Shown here in pieces: positions 1 through 6,838 of a stretch of 7,656 bases of DNA (its first letter is position 1; every line of letters begins with the position of its first letter). The notes under the pieces are model-generated. The model was not told where the DNA came from. It did no database searches and was given only the letters and a program-made list of their open reading frames with translations. The position numbers and the translations under genes are program-made. Origin of the DNA: an uncultured Bacteroidales bacterium (GTDB lineage Bacteria > Bacteroidota > Bacteroidia > Bacteroidales > UBA932); contig CAJOMY010000087.1 of assembly GCA_905235775.1 (NCBI GenBank), forward strand, positions 1-7,656, given 5' to 3'.

Positions 1-124
1 CCGTGTACCACACATAATCGACCTGGAGCGTACGCAGGTACGCCAGCGATGCCTCGTCCCAGTCCGAGAACTTCCCGCGCCCCCACAGCCGGGGCAGCGC
101 CTGATAAATGATCTTCTTCGACAT
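1..124 (-). CDS. Alpha-amylase family (GH13-like) glycoside hydrolase, N-terminal fragment
   Basis: Only the first 41 codons are present; the gene runs off the left edge of the window. The start reads MSKKIIYQALPRLWGRG, followed about 20 residues later by LQVDYVWYT. This matches the opening of bacterial alpha-amylase (GH13) catalytic barrels, where IYQ-x-LPR-LFG forms the first strand and LG(V/I)-x-H(V/I)WYTG the second. Family members hydrolyse alpha-1,4-glucans such as starch, maltodextrin or glycogen. No signal peptide is visible at this start, so a cytoplasmic enzyme is likely. The ATG at 124 is chosen because family similarity begins at once after it and no longer start is available before the promoter. 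The gene lies downstream of the ATPase operon, separated by a terminator and with its own promoter, so it is probably a separate transcription unit. Catalytic residues are outside the window, so exact specificity cannot be given. Confidence 0.72.
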   Translation of the reverse strand, partial: MSKKIIYQALPRLWGRGKFSDWDEASLAYLRTLQVDYVWYT

Positions 125-128
125 AATG

Positions 129-159
129 CAAAGATACATTATTTCCGCGAGCCGGAAAA
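129..159 (-). promoter_or_regulatory. Bacteroidetes-type promoter for the amylase gene
   Basis: On the minus strand a -7 element TATCTTTG (136–129, followed by C) matches the Bacteroidetes consensus TAnnTTTG exactly. Exactly 19 bases upstream is TTTT (159–156), three of four bases of the -33 element TTTG. The -7 box ends only four bases before the ATG at 124, so transcription should begin at or within a few bases of the start codon and give a leaderless or nearly leaderless mRNA. The element is read from sequence only. Confidence 0.62.
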
Positions 160-192
160 GGGAAGACGGTGCTGCGGGGAGGAAAGCGGGGA

Positions 193-238
193 AAAGAGAA
201 AGCCTTCCGGGACGGGAAGTCCGGAAGGCTTTCTCTTT
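193..238 (-). terminator. Intrinsic terminator of the ATPase operon
   Basis: A perfect 18-base inverted repeat (193–210 with 221–238) encloses a 10-base loop (211–220). Read on the minus strand, the GC-rich core ends in a pyrimidine run (CTTTCTCTTTT) typical of rho-independent termination. It begins 13 bases after the atpK stop codon. The plus-strand side lacks a T-run after the stem, so it should act mainly on minus-strand transcription. Confidence 0.88.
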
Positions 239-251
239 GGCTGGCGGTTCG

Positions 252-680
252 CTAGCGGGCCATGATGGCACCGACCAGGCCGAGGATCGCGTAGAACTCC
301 GGAAGGGCGGCGTAGATCAGCGTGTTGGTGAAGACGTTGTGTCCCTGCGACACGCCCACGATACCGTTGGCGCACACCTGGCCCTGACGCATGGCGGAGA
401 GCAGGCAGGCCGCACCGACGGAGATGCCGATGCCGAAACAGAGCGCACCGGAGATGGTGCCTGCAGTGAATTTGCCGAGCAGGATGAAGAATGCCACGAA
501 GCCATAGATACCCTGGGTGGCCGGCAGGGCGGAGAGCACCATGTAACTGCCGGAAGCCTCCGGTTTGCGCTTCAGGGCGCCTTCGGCGGCGTTGCCCGCC
601 GTGGTGGTACCGATCGAGGAGCCGATGCCGGCCAGCGCCAGCACGAGTCCGAGTCCGAGATAACCGAGAATTTGATCCAT
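252..680 (-). CDS. atpK: V-type ATP synthase subunit K (proteolipid rotor-ring subunit)
   Basis: This 142-residue membrane protein forms the rotating ring that carries ions across the membrane. Four hydrophobic helices are visible (roughly 5–25, 48–72, 76–97 and 119–141). That is the duplicated double-hairpin form of V-type proteolipids rather than the single hairpin of F-type subunit c. The essential carboxylate is E128 in LPEFYAILG. The first hairpin has ALPATQGIYGF (51–61) and no matching acid, so each subunit should carry one ion. Residues L52, T55, Q56, Q99 and E128 align with Enterococcus hirae NtpK L61, T64, Q65, Q110 and E139, the Na+ site, and Y59 matches its Y68. The protein is slightly shorter than NtpK (about 156 residues), mostly at the N-terminus. 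It is the last gene of the operon, 18 bases after atpI and just before the terminator. The ATG at 680 is supported by family similarity from the first residues. Confidence 0.96.
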   Translation of the reverse strand: MDQILGYLGLGLVLALAGIGSSIGTTTAGNAAEGALKRKPEASGSYMVLSALPATQGIYGFVAFFILLGKFTAGTISGALCFGIGISVGAACLLSAMRQGQVCANGIVGVSQGHNVFTNTLIYAALPEFYAILGLVGAIMAR

Positions 681-698
681 AATTACTTGATTTATTGT
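681..698 (-). promoter_or_regulatory. A/T-rich translation-initiation spacer before atpK
   Basis: The 18 bases between the atpI stop and the atpK start are almost all A/T in an otherwise GC-rich operon, with no Shine-Dalgarno sequence. The minus-strand octamer CAAGTAAT occurs just before the atpK ATG (689–682) and again at the end of atpI (712–705). An unstructured A-rich leader would favour strong translation of the ring subunit, which is needed in about ten copies per complex. The composition is seen; the role is inferred. Confidence 0.4.
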
Positions 699-2486
699 TT
701 ATTCATTACTTGTCAGAGGGTTGAACTTGCGGCCGCCGGCCTCGTATCCGGAATTCTTGAAGAACTCCAGGAAGTTGAGTCGCAGCGGGTGGACGAAGGC
801 GCCCAGGGCGCACATCGCGATGTTGAGCGTGTGGCCGATGAGCACCAGCAGGATGAAGAAGATCCAGAGGACGATGTTGGAGCCGTCCCCGAGCACCATG
901 CGGCCCATGTCGTTGAAGGCCATGCCGAGCATGCTGCCTGCGAGGCCGAGGGCATACAGGCGCAGGTAGCTGAGCACGTCGCCGAGCAGTCCCGTGACCA
1001 TCTGGTAGGTGTCCCACAGGCCGAGGCCAACGTTGGCGAGTTTGTTGCGTTTGATGTTGTTGAGCGGGAAAATGCCGATGGCAGAAACGACGCCGAGGGC
1101 AATGATGATCCATTTCGTGAGCTCCGAACTCAACACGCCTGTCAGGGAAATGGCGCCCACGATGACGCTGCCTACGATGAGCAGCGTCCAGCCGAGCGTG
1201 CCAAGCGAAGCGGCGAACCCATTCAGCCTCACCGCGTGGATGGCCTTGACCATCATGGCGAGGGACAGGTGCACCACGCCGACAATCAGCGACAGGACCA
1301 TGCCGCCGGCATAACCGGCTATCTCGTCCGGCAGGAAGACGCCGCGGATACCTGCAAAGCACGCCCATTGCGCGATGTCGATCGAGAAGAAGGTGTGCAG
1401 GAAGAACCCCACGACGACCGTCGCCGCGCCAAGGGTAACCACGAGCGGGGCCATGTCCTTGAAAGAGGGAACTTTGCGGAGGAGCAGGCCGGCGCCGATC
1501 AGCACGAGGCCGTAGCCGGCGTCTCCCATGCACAGCGCGAAGAAGAGCAGGAAGAAGACGGCGATGAACGGGGTGGGGTCGAATCCGTCGTAAGCCGGTC
1601 GGCCATACATATCGGTGAGCACCTCGAACATCTTGACGAAGCGGTTGTTCTTGAATTCGATAGGCGGGTTCTCTTCAACCTTTGCTTCCTCCCGGAGATA
1701 GAAGACGCCGGACTGGTCCAGGAACAGGCGGACCGACGCGTCGCTGTCTGTCGGGGCGTAGCCCACCAGGGTGACGATGGTGTCCTCCGCGGCCGGAACG
1801 GCGGCGGCCCCGGCCAGGTAAAGGTCCAGCTTGGAGAGGACCTCCTGGCGGCGCCGTTCCAATTCCGGAATGCGCTCCTGTGCGGAAGCGATGCGGCGGA
1901 GAACCTGCTGGAAGTGCTTTTTCCGCTTTTCGAGCTCCTGCTCCTTCTGCGTGGCGTTGCAAGCCGGGACGGGAATCTCTCCGGGGAGGGGGTCTTCGCC
2001 CGCCACCACGAACCGGACATGGCTCTTGTCCGACTCGATGATGGACAGGGCATAGTCCTGTGCCCAGGCGGGCTGGAAGGCTTTCCGGGGCAGAATATGC
2101 AGGTGCACGGGTACCCCTGCTTCCGAGAGGCAGGTGAGCATCCCCCTGTCGAAATTGCCCCAGGCGCGAAGATTCTCCACCTCCTTCTCCAGTTGTGGGA
2201 TTTCGACGGAGTCCTCGGAATAGCGCATAATCAAGCCGCCGGCCAGACGGACGATATCTCCGTCGATATACTCCGGCTCCGTCCCTTCCGGGACGCGGGC
2301 GTGCTGCAGGCCGTGGATGAGGCCGTCCAGGAGTTCGATTTCTCCCATGAGCTGCTCAGACTGCCCGTCAATGGGCTTGACACTCCGGGTGATGTCCACC
2401 AGACCGAGCTGCTGGAGTTTTTCCAGCAGGCCGGCCTGTTCTCCATTCATCAGGATGAAGGAGTATCGGGTCATTTTTGCGATCAT
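699..2486 (-). CDS. atpI: V-type ATP synthase subunit I (membrane stator, a-subunit homologue)
   Basis: This 595-residue protein holds the stator half-channels that pass ions to and from the K ring and anchors the peripheral stalks. Residues 1–300 form the soluble arm, with helical charged stretches near 90–110 and 178–222. Residues about 300–575 hold the membrane segments, opening with FIAVFFLLFFALCMGDAGYG (307–326), a family hallmark. The conserved channel arginines are visible as R509 in LSYLRLYALGLAG and R569 in HPLRLNFLEFF; homologous arginines in E. hirae NtpI and Thermus subunit I are needed for ion release. The C-terminus GGRKFNPLT is also typical. Length is somewhat shorter than the 630–660 residues common elsewhere but intact. 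The start codon overlaps the atpD stop as ATGA, implying translational coupling. The stop is followed by 18 bases and then atpK. Confidence 0.96.
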   Translation of the reverse strand: MIAKMTRYSFILMNGEQAGLLEKLQQLGLVDITRSVKPIDGQSEQLMGEIELLDGLIHGLQHARVPEGTEPEYIDGDIVRLAGGLIMRYSEDSVEIPQLEKEVENLRAWGNFDRGMLTCLSEAGVPVHLHILPRKAFQPAWAQDYALSIIESDKSHVRFVVAGEDPLPGEIPVPACNATQKEQELEKRKKHFQQVLRRIASAQERIPELERRRQEVLSKLDLYLAGAAAVPAAEDTIVTLVGYAPTDSDASVRLFLDQSGVFYLREEAKVEENPPIEFKNNRFVKMFEVLTDMYGRPAYDGFDPTPFIAVFFLLFFALCMGDAGYGLVLIGAGLLLRKVPSFKDMAPLVVTLGAATVVVGFFLHTFFSIDIAQWACFAGIRGVFLPDEIAGYAGGMVLSLIVGVVHLSLAMMVKAIHAVRLNGFAASLGTLGWTLLIVGSVIVGAISLTGVLSSELTKWIIIALGVVSAIGIFPLNNIKRNKLANVGLGLWDTYQMVTGLLGDVLSYLRLYALGLAGSMLGMAFNDMGRMVLGDGSNIVLWIFFILLVLIGHTLNIAMCALGAFVHPLRLNFLEFFKNSGYEAGGRKFNPLTSNE

Positions 2487-3088
2487 GATTCAGCCTCCTC
2501 TTCTTCTGCGTGACGGGTCTTGACGATCTTGGAAGAGGCCTTGGAGAGGTTCTCCTCGTCCTCCATGTAGCGCTTGATCTTTCGGATGGCCTCCCGGTAG
2601 CCCGGGATCTGGACCTTCTCGTAGAGATTGACCTTCTGGGTGGTCTTCTTGCGGTTGAATTCGAGGATCTGGCGGCGCTGCTCGTAGATTTCGGCCTCGA
2701 TGCCCAGCCGCGAGAGCTCCTTGAGGATCTCCACGCCGTCGGCGAACCAGGCCGGCTTGACGAAGGCGTTGAAGGGCTTGATCTCGAAGTGGATGTCGTC
2801 CAGACGCGGGGTTTTGACGCCAGCCACCTTGGTGATGCCCAGATCCACGTCCACGATCCGGACCAGTCCGGGTTCGAATTCGTTCCACAAGGCTGCGAGG
2901 TGGTCGTATCGCTGCAGGGAGGCTTCCAGCTCGTCGGCGAGGCGCTCGGCTTCCGTCTTGGCCTCCTGCACGCTCGAACGCAGGGCCGACTCCTTGTTCT
3001 TGAGGGTCGGCAGGGCATTCTGGCGCACCTTGAGCTGCTTGCCCAGATTCGTCAGGGAGGTCTTGTTGTATTGGAACTTGATTGCCAT
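2483..3088 (-). CDS. atpD: V-type ATP synthase subunit D (central rotor axle)
   Basis: This 201-residue protein is the V1 counterpart of F1 gamma, a long antiparallel coiled coil that turns inside A3B3 and transmits torque to the K ring. Sequence hallmarks are the N-terminal helix KTSLTNLGKQLKVRQNALPTL (9–29), the central segment around DDIHFEIKPFNAFVKPAWF (97–115), and the C-terminal helix with QKVNLYEKVQIPGYREAIRKI (151–171). Heptad-like charged helices span about 10–70 and 115–195, and the tail is acidic (EEEEAES). Length fits the family (about 200–225). The ATG at 3088 begins the MAIKFQYNKT motif expected for this family. Its upstream region, including the ribosome-binding zone, consists of a palindromic repeat, which separates it from atpB by 65 bases. 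Its stop overlaps the atpI start. Confidence 0.95.
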   Translation of the reverse strand: MAIKFQYNKTSLTNLGKQLKVRQNALPTLKNKESALRSSVQEAKTEAERLADELEASLQRYDHLAALWNEFEPGLVRIVDVDLGITKVAGVKTPRLDDIHFEIKPFNAFVKPAWFADGVEILKELSRLGIEAEIYEQRRQILEFNRKKTTQKVNLYEKVQIPGYREAIRKIKRYMEDEENLSKASSKIVKTRHAEEEEAES

Positions 3089-3094
3089 GGTCGT

Positions 3095-3155
3095 AGATTT
3101 TTCGCTTCGCTCAAAATGACAGGGATACCGTCATCCTGAACGAAGTGAAGGATCT
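3095..3155 (-). repeat. Imperfect palindromic intergenic repeat between atpB and atpD
   Basis: Two 26-base arms (3095–3120 and 3130–3155) are inverted copies matching at 20 of 26 positions, with a 9-base centre. In the minus-strand transcript 20 Watson-Crick pairs form, plus three G-U wobbles and three mismatches, giving a strong hairpin. The arms carry the GTCAT-CCTGA-CGAAG-(T/C)GAAG-ATCT type of sequence that I recall as a high-copy intergenic palindrome in Bacteroidetes and other phyla; copy number cannot be checked here. It fills nearly the whole gap, overlapping the last two stop-codon bases of atpB and ending six bases before the atpD ATG. I saw only this one copy in the window. Confidence 0.82.
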
Positions 3156-4473
3156 ATTTTTTCCAGTATTTGTCCACAAGCGCCTGTTTGATGCCGGTCT
3201 CGGCCGGTGAGAAGTACTTGCCGAAGATCTCCCAGGCGGTGTCCAACATCTGCTCGACGGTAATGTTGACGTCGATGGAGAGCAGCCGGGTGGCGTATTC
3301 CTTGGCGTAGTCCAGGCAGCGGAGGTCGTAGTCGGACAGGTCGAAACCGTTCTCGAGCTTGGTCTTCGCATTCTGGGCGTCGGCATACAGGCGCACACCC
3401 GCGTTCATGATCTGGGAATGGTCCTCGCGGGTCTTCTTGCCCTGCACGAGCTGCTTGAGCCGGGACAGCGAACGGAACGGGTCCACGATGACCTTGCCGG
3501 TGTCGGGATCCGCACGCAGGAAGAGCTGGCCTTCGGTGATGTAGCCGGTGTTGTCCGGGATGGCGTGCGTGATGTCGCCGTCGTTGAGGGTCGTGACCGC
3601 GATGATGGTGATGGAGCCGCCGTCGGGCAGCTGGACCGCCTTCTCGTAGATCTTGGCGAGGTCGGAATAGAGCGAGCCCGGCATCGAATCCTTGGACGGG
3701 ATCTGGTCCATGCGGTTGGACACGATGGACAGGGCGTCGGCATAGAGGGTCATGTCCGTGAGCAGGACGAGGACCTTCTCGTTCTTGTCCACGGCGAAGT
3801 ATTCGGCGGCGCAAAGGGCCATGTCCGGAATGAGCAGGCGCTCCACCGGCGGCTCCTCGGTCGTGTTGACGAAGGAGACGATCTTGCCCAGGGCGCCCGC
3901 CGCCTCGAATTCGTGGCGGAAGAAGAGATAGTCGTCGTTCGACAGACCCATGCCGCCGAGGATGATCTTGTCCACGTCGGCGCGCAGGGCCACGTCGGCC
4001 ATGACCTGGTTGTACGGCTGGTCCGGGTCGGCGAAGAACGGAATCTTCTGGCCGGAGACCAGGGTGTTGTTGAGGTCGATTCCCGCGATGCCGGTCGGAA
4101 TCAGTTCGGAGGGCTGGCGGCGCTTGTACGGGTTGACGGACGGTCCGCCCACTTCACGCTCTTCGCCTTCGATCTCCGGTCCGCCGTCGATCGGGCGTCC
4201 GTAGGCGTTGAAGAAACGGCCGGCAAGCTGATCCCCCACGCGCAGGGTGGGAGGCGCTCCCAGGAAGGATACCTCGGCGTTGGTCGGCACGCCTTCCGTG
4301 CCGGAAAAGACCTGCAGGGTGACGTTGTCGCCCTTGGTCTTCACGACTTGGGCGAGCTTGCCGTCCACGGTGGCCAGCTCGTCATTCGACACGCCCCTGG
4401 CGTTCAGCGTGACCGTGGCCTTGGTGACGGCCTGGAGCTGGGTGTATGTGCGTTGGAATGCTTTCGTTGCCAT
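3154..4473 (-). CDS. atpB: V-type ATP synthase subunit B (non-catalytic nucleotide-binding subunit)
   Basis: This 439-residue protein alternates with subunit A in the A3B3 hexamer. Residues about 1–75 form the beta-barrel domain, followed by DQLAGRFFNAYGRPIDGGP (81–99), typical of the family. At the P-loop position it has SGQKIPFFADPDQPYNQ (140–156) instead of a Walker A motif, as expected for a non-catalytic B subunit, so this is not a defect. DGGSITIIAVTTLNDGDITH (284–303) and PDNTGYITEGQLFLR (306–320) form the interface region. R338 in SLSRL corresponds to the arginine finger that completes the catalytic site on the neighbouring A subunit (R350 in E. hirae NtpB). The length is a little shorter than in Enterococcus or Thermus but complete. 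It starts four bases after the atpA stop, consistent with coupled, equimolar production. The stop is TAG. Confidence 0.97.
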   Translation of the reverse strand: MATKAFQRTYTQLQAVTKATVTLNARGVSNDELATVDGKLAQVVKTKGDNVTLQVFSGTEGVPTNAEVSFLGAPPTLRVGDQLAGRFFNAYGRPIDGGPEIEGEEREVGGPSVNPYKRRQPSELIPTGIAGIDLNNTLVSGQKIPFFADPDQPYNQVMADVALRADVDKIILGGMGLSNDDYLFFRHEFEAAGALGKIVSFVNTTEEPPVERLLIPDMALCAAEYFAVDKNEKVLVLLTDMTLYADALSIVSNRMDQIPSKDSMPGSLYSDLAKIYEKAVQLPDGGSITIIAVTTLNDGDITHAIPDNTGYITEGQLFLRADPDTGKVIVDPFRSLSRLKQLVQGKKTREDHSQIMNAGVRLYADAQNAKTKLENGFDLSDYDLRCLDYAKEYATRLLSIDVNITVEQMLDTAWEIFGKYFSPAETGIKQALVDKYWKK

Positions 4474-4477
4474 AATC

Positions 4478-6220
4478 TTATGCGAGGTGTTTGCGGAGCT
4501 GCTGCTCGTATTCGTTGAATTCCGGGCTCTGGAACCGGGTGTAGTTCATCTGCCTCAGGGTGTTGATCAGATCCTTGAAGAACACGCGGCACTCGTCGAA
4601 GTTCTCGAACTCGAAGGGCCGGTCGCAGAGCTCGAGGATGAGGTCCAGCATGAATTTCTGCCGCTCCAGCGGGCAGAGGGCGTCAACGGCGTCGAACGCA
4701 TCCTGCTGCAGGAAGGCGAAGTCGATGAGCTCGGACTTCCAGAAGGCCTCGTGGTAGGACATCGGCACGCCGTCATCGCCCAGGATGTTGATCTGGTCGG
4801 CCATTTCGCGGCCGCGCCGGACGTAGTTCTTGGCCCGGAGGACCTTGTCCGTCCAGCCGGGCTGGATGGTGCTGTCGAGGTATTCGCAGATCTCGGGATA
4901 CTCGAGATACTTGGAGTAGGAGTCGATGGGGTTGACGGCCGGGTAGCGCTTCTGGTCGGCGCGGTTCTGCTCGAGGGCATAGAAGCAGCGGGCGGCTTTC
5001 TTGGTGGACTCGGTCACCGGCTCCTTGAGGTTGCCGCCGGCAGGGGAGACCGTGCCGATGAAGGTCACGGCGCCCGTCTGCCCGTTGTTCAGCACAACCA
5101 TGCCCGCGCGGGCGTAGAAACTGGAAATGATGGCGGAGAGGTCCACCGGGAATGCATCCTGTCCGGGAAGCTCCTCCATGCGGTTGGACATTTCGCGCAG
5201 GGCCTGCGCCCAGCGGGAAGTGGAGTCGGCCAGCAGCAGGCACTTCAAGCCCATCGAACGGTAATACTCGCAGATGGTCATCGCCGTGTAAACGGATGCC
5301 TCGCGGGCCGCGACGGGCATGTTGGAGGTGTTGCAGATGATGGTGGTGCGCTCCATCAGCTTGCGGCCGGTGTGCGGGTCGACGAGTTCCGGGAATTCCG
5401 TGAAAATCTCCACGACTTCGTTGGCGCGTTCGCCGCAGGCGGCCATGACGATCACGTCGGCGTCGCCCTGCTTGGCGATGGCGTGCTGCAGGACCGTCTT
5501 GCCGCAGCCGAACGGGCCTGGGATGAAGCCGGTGCCTCCCTCGGCAATGGGATTGAAGGTGTCGATACAGCGTACGCCCGTCTCCATGATCTTCGCAGGG
5601 CGGGGCTTCTCTTTGTAGGCCTTGACCGCCACCTTGACCGGCCAGCGCTGCGTCATGGTCACGGGCACGTCCTCGCCGTCGGCGTCGGTGAGCACCGCAA
5701 CCGTCTGGTCGACGGTGTATTCCCCTTCGGGGACGACGCTCTTGACCGTATATTCTCCCCGGAAGGAGAATGGGACCATGATCTTGTGGGGCAGCCAGCC
5801 TTCCTTGACCTCGCCGAGCCAGTCGGCGGCGACCACACGGTCGCCGGGTTGGGCGAGCGGCGTGAACGCCCAGCGGGCCTCGCGGTCCAGCGGGTCGGTG
5901 TATTCCCCGCGCTTGAGGAAGACGCCCGCCATCGTGCGGAGGTTGTTTTGCAGTCCGTCGTAGATGCCGGACAGCAGGCCGGGCCCCAGCGTGACCTCAA
6001 GCATCTTGCCGAGGAATTCGACATCGTTGCCGTTCTTCAGTCCGCGGGTGCTTTCGAACACCTGGACCGAAGCCTTGTCGCCGGCGATCTTGATGACTTC
6101 GGCGAGGAGCTTCTCGCTGCCGACGGAGATGTAGCAGAGTTCGTTCTCCGCCACCGGTCCGTCCACGGCCACGGTCACCAGGTTCGAGACGATGCCCGTT
6201 ACCTTTCCTTTAGTACTCAT
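4478..6220 (-). CDS. atpA: V-type ATP synthase subunit A (catalytic subunit)
   Basis: This 580-residue protein carries the ATP-hydrolysing or ATP-forming sites of the V1 head. The N-terminal barrel (about 1–75) is followed by the V-type bulge insert (about 110–200, including RWAFTPLAQPGDRVVAADWL), which separates A subunits from F1 beta. The Walker A loop is GPFGCGKT (235–242), with K241 and T242 binding phosphate and Mg. GERANE (263–268) holds the catalytic glutamate E264. LLLADSTSRWAQALRE and the following NRMEELPGQDAFP are also clear family signatures. The C-terminal helical domain is complete. The ATG at 6220 overlaps the upstream DUF2764 stop as ATGA. It is followed four bases later by atpB. 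Length is normal (578–593 in relatives) and no key residue is missing. Confidence 0.98.
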   Translation of the reverse strand: MSTKGKVTGIVSNLVTVAVDGPVAENELCYISVGSEKLLAEVIKIAGDKASVQVFESTRGLKNGNDVEFLGKMLEVTLGPGLLSGIYDGLQNNLRTMAGVFLKRGEYTDPLDREARWAFTPLAQPGDRVVAADWLGEVKEGWLPHKIMVPFSFRGEYTVKSVVPEGEYTVDQTVAVLTDADGEDVPVTMTQRWPVKVAVKAYKEKPRPAKIMETGVRCIDTFNPIAEGGTGFIPGPFGCGKTVLQHAIAKQGDADVIVMAACGERANEVVEIFTEFPELVDPHTGRKLMERTTIICNTSNMPVAAREASVYTAMTICEYYRSMGLKCLLLADSTSRWAQALREMSNRMEELPGQDAFPVDLSAIISSFYARAGMVVLNNGQTGAVTFIGTVSPAGGNLKEPVTESTKKAARCFYALEQNRADQKRYPAVNPIDSYSKYLEYPEICEYLDSTIQPGWTDKVLRAKNYVRRGREMADQINILGDDGVPMSYHEAFWKSELIDFAFLQQDAFDAVDALCPLERQKFMLDLILELCDRPFEFENFDECRVFFKDLINTLRQMNYTRFQSPEFNEYEQQLRKHLA

Positions 6221-6828
6221 ATCGTAAGATTCTGTTTTTTGTTGTCATAGGTGGAGCGGATGTCCTCGACCAGGCGGCGGAAGAGCTGCCGGCCGGACTC
6301 GGGATCCAGCTGGAGCCAGCGGTCGATAATCTTGAGCTTCGCGACGAAACCGAGCACAAGCTCGAGATCGAGGCTGTCCAGGATGGTGATCTCGTCAATC
6401 TTCTCCCAGCGAAGCTCGTCCAGCCCGCGTTCGCGCTTCAGGATATCACCGCAGTTCAGGATCTGCTCGGCCGCTTCGCGCTCGGGGAACTCCTCCGTCT
6501 GCCGGCCTTCGAGCAGAACCTGGTCCTGGTCGAAGGCGCGTCCGAGCGATTCATTGAGATAGGCGACGGTGAGGTTGCGCAGATCCAGGTCGAAGCGGAA
6601 CCATTCGCGGATGAAGCGGTTGCGGTGCTGCAGGGCGGCGGCGTAGAATTCCGCATCGAGCCGCTCGGGGATGTAGCCGGCGAGCAGCTGGTCCAGCACC
6701 GCGGCGTCGCGCGGGGAGAGCTGTTCGCGGATCTCGTCCACGATGTCCTGCGCGACCAGGCGCTCGGGCTGGCTGTCGCCCGGCTGGAGAACCGGCAGGC
6801 TGGCGATGATGTACGCGTAATTGTCCAT
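6217..6828 (-). CDS. DUF2764 family protein, putative linker subunit of the V-type ATPase
   Basis: This 203-residue soluble protein has no signal peptide or membrane segment and looks mostly helical. It opens with MDNYAYIIASLPVLQPG, the tyrosine-rich YYxLxASLP-type start of DUF2764 proteins. Further marks are FIREWFRFDLDLRNLTVAYLN (72–92) and IDRWLQLDPESGRQLFRRLVEDIR (168–191). It lies between atpE and atpA and its stop overlaps the atpA start (ATGA), so it is made together with the catalytic subunit. The same unnamed gene occupies this slot in Chlamydia (CT309) and Borrelia (BB0095) operons, as I recall them. In Thermus and Enterococcus operons this place holds subunits C and F. The FDLDLRN segment vaguely recalls the NLRN-type helices of subunit C, which links the D axle to the K ring. 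A role as a reduced C subunit is inference; no biochemical function is known to me. Confidence 0.85.
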   Translation of the reverse strand: MDNYAYIIASLPVLQPGDSQPERLVAQDIVDEIREQLSPRDAAVLDQLLAGYIPERLDAEFYAAALQHRNRFIREWFRFDLDLRNLTVAYLNESLGRAFDQDQVLLEGRQTEEFPEREAAEQILNCGDILKRERGLDELRWEKIDEITILDSLDLELVLGFVAKLKIIDRWLQLDPESGRQLFRRLVEDIRSTYDNKKQNLTI

Positions 6829-6838
6829 CGGAGCCGGG

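Noticed and set aside
108..2513. 801-codon plus-strand open frame opposite atpK, atpI and the intergenic region
   Set aside because: It is antisense to clearly conserved ATPase genes, crosses a terminator, and encodes a low-complexity His/Glu/Asp/Arg-rich product without known motifs; this is expected from GC-rich codon bias on the other strand.
2490..3139. Open frames on both strands opposite or inside atpD (plus strand 2510–3139, minus strand 2490–2888)
   Set aside because: They overlap the well-supported atpD gene and lack family similarity.
3154..4473. Missing Walker A motif in subunit B as a possible sign of gene decay
   Set aside because: V-type B subunits normally lack the P-loop; the arginine finger R338 and interface motifs are intact.
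3418..4518. 366-codon plus-strand open frame opposite atpB
   Set aside because: Antisense shadow of a strongly conserved gene, with no recognisable family or promoter.
4247..6250. 667-codon plus-strand open frame opposite atpA and part of atpB
   Set aside because: It is a mirror of the atpA reading frame, rich in Gly/Val/Asp/His with no domain or start context; a shadow of biased codon use.
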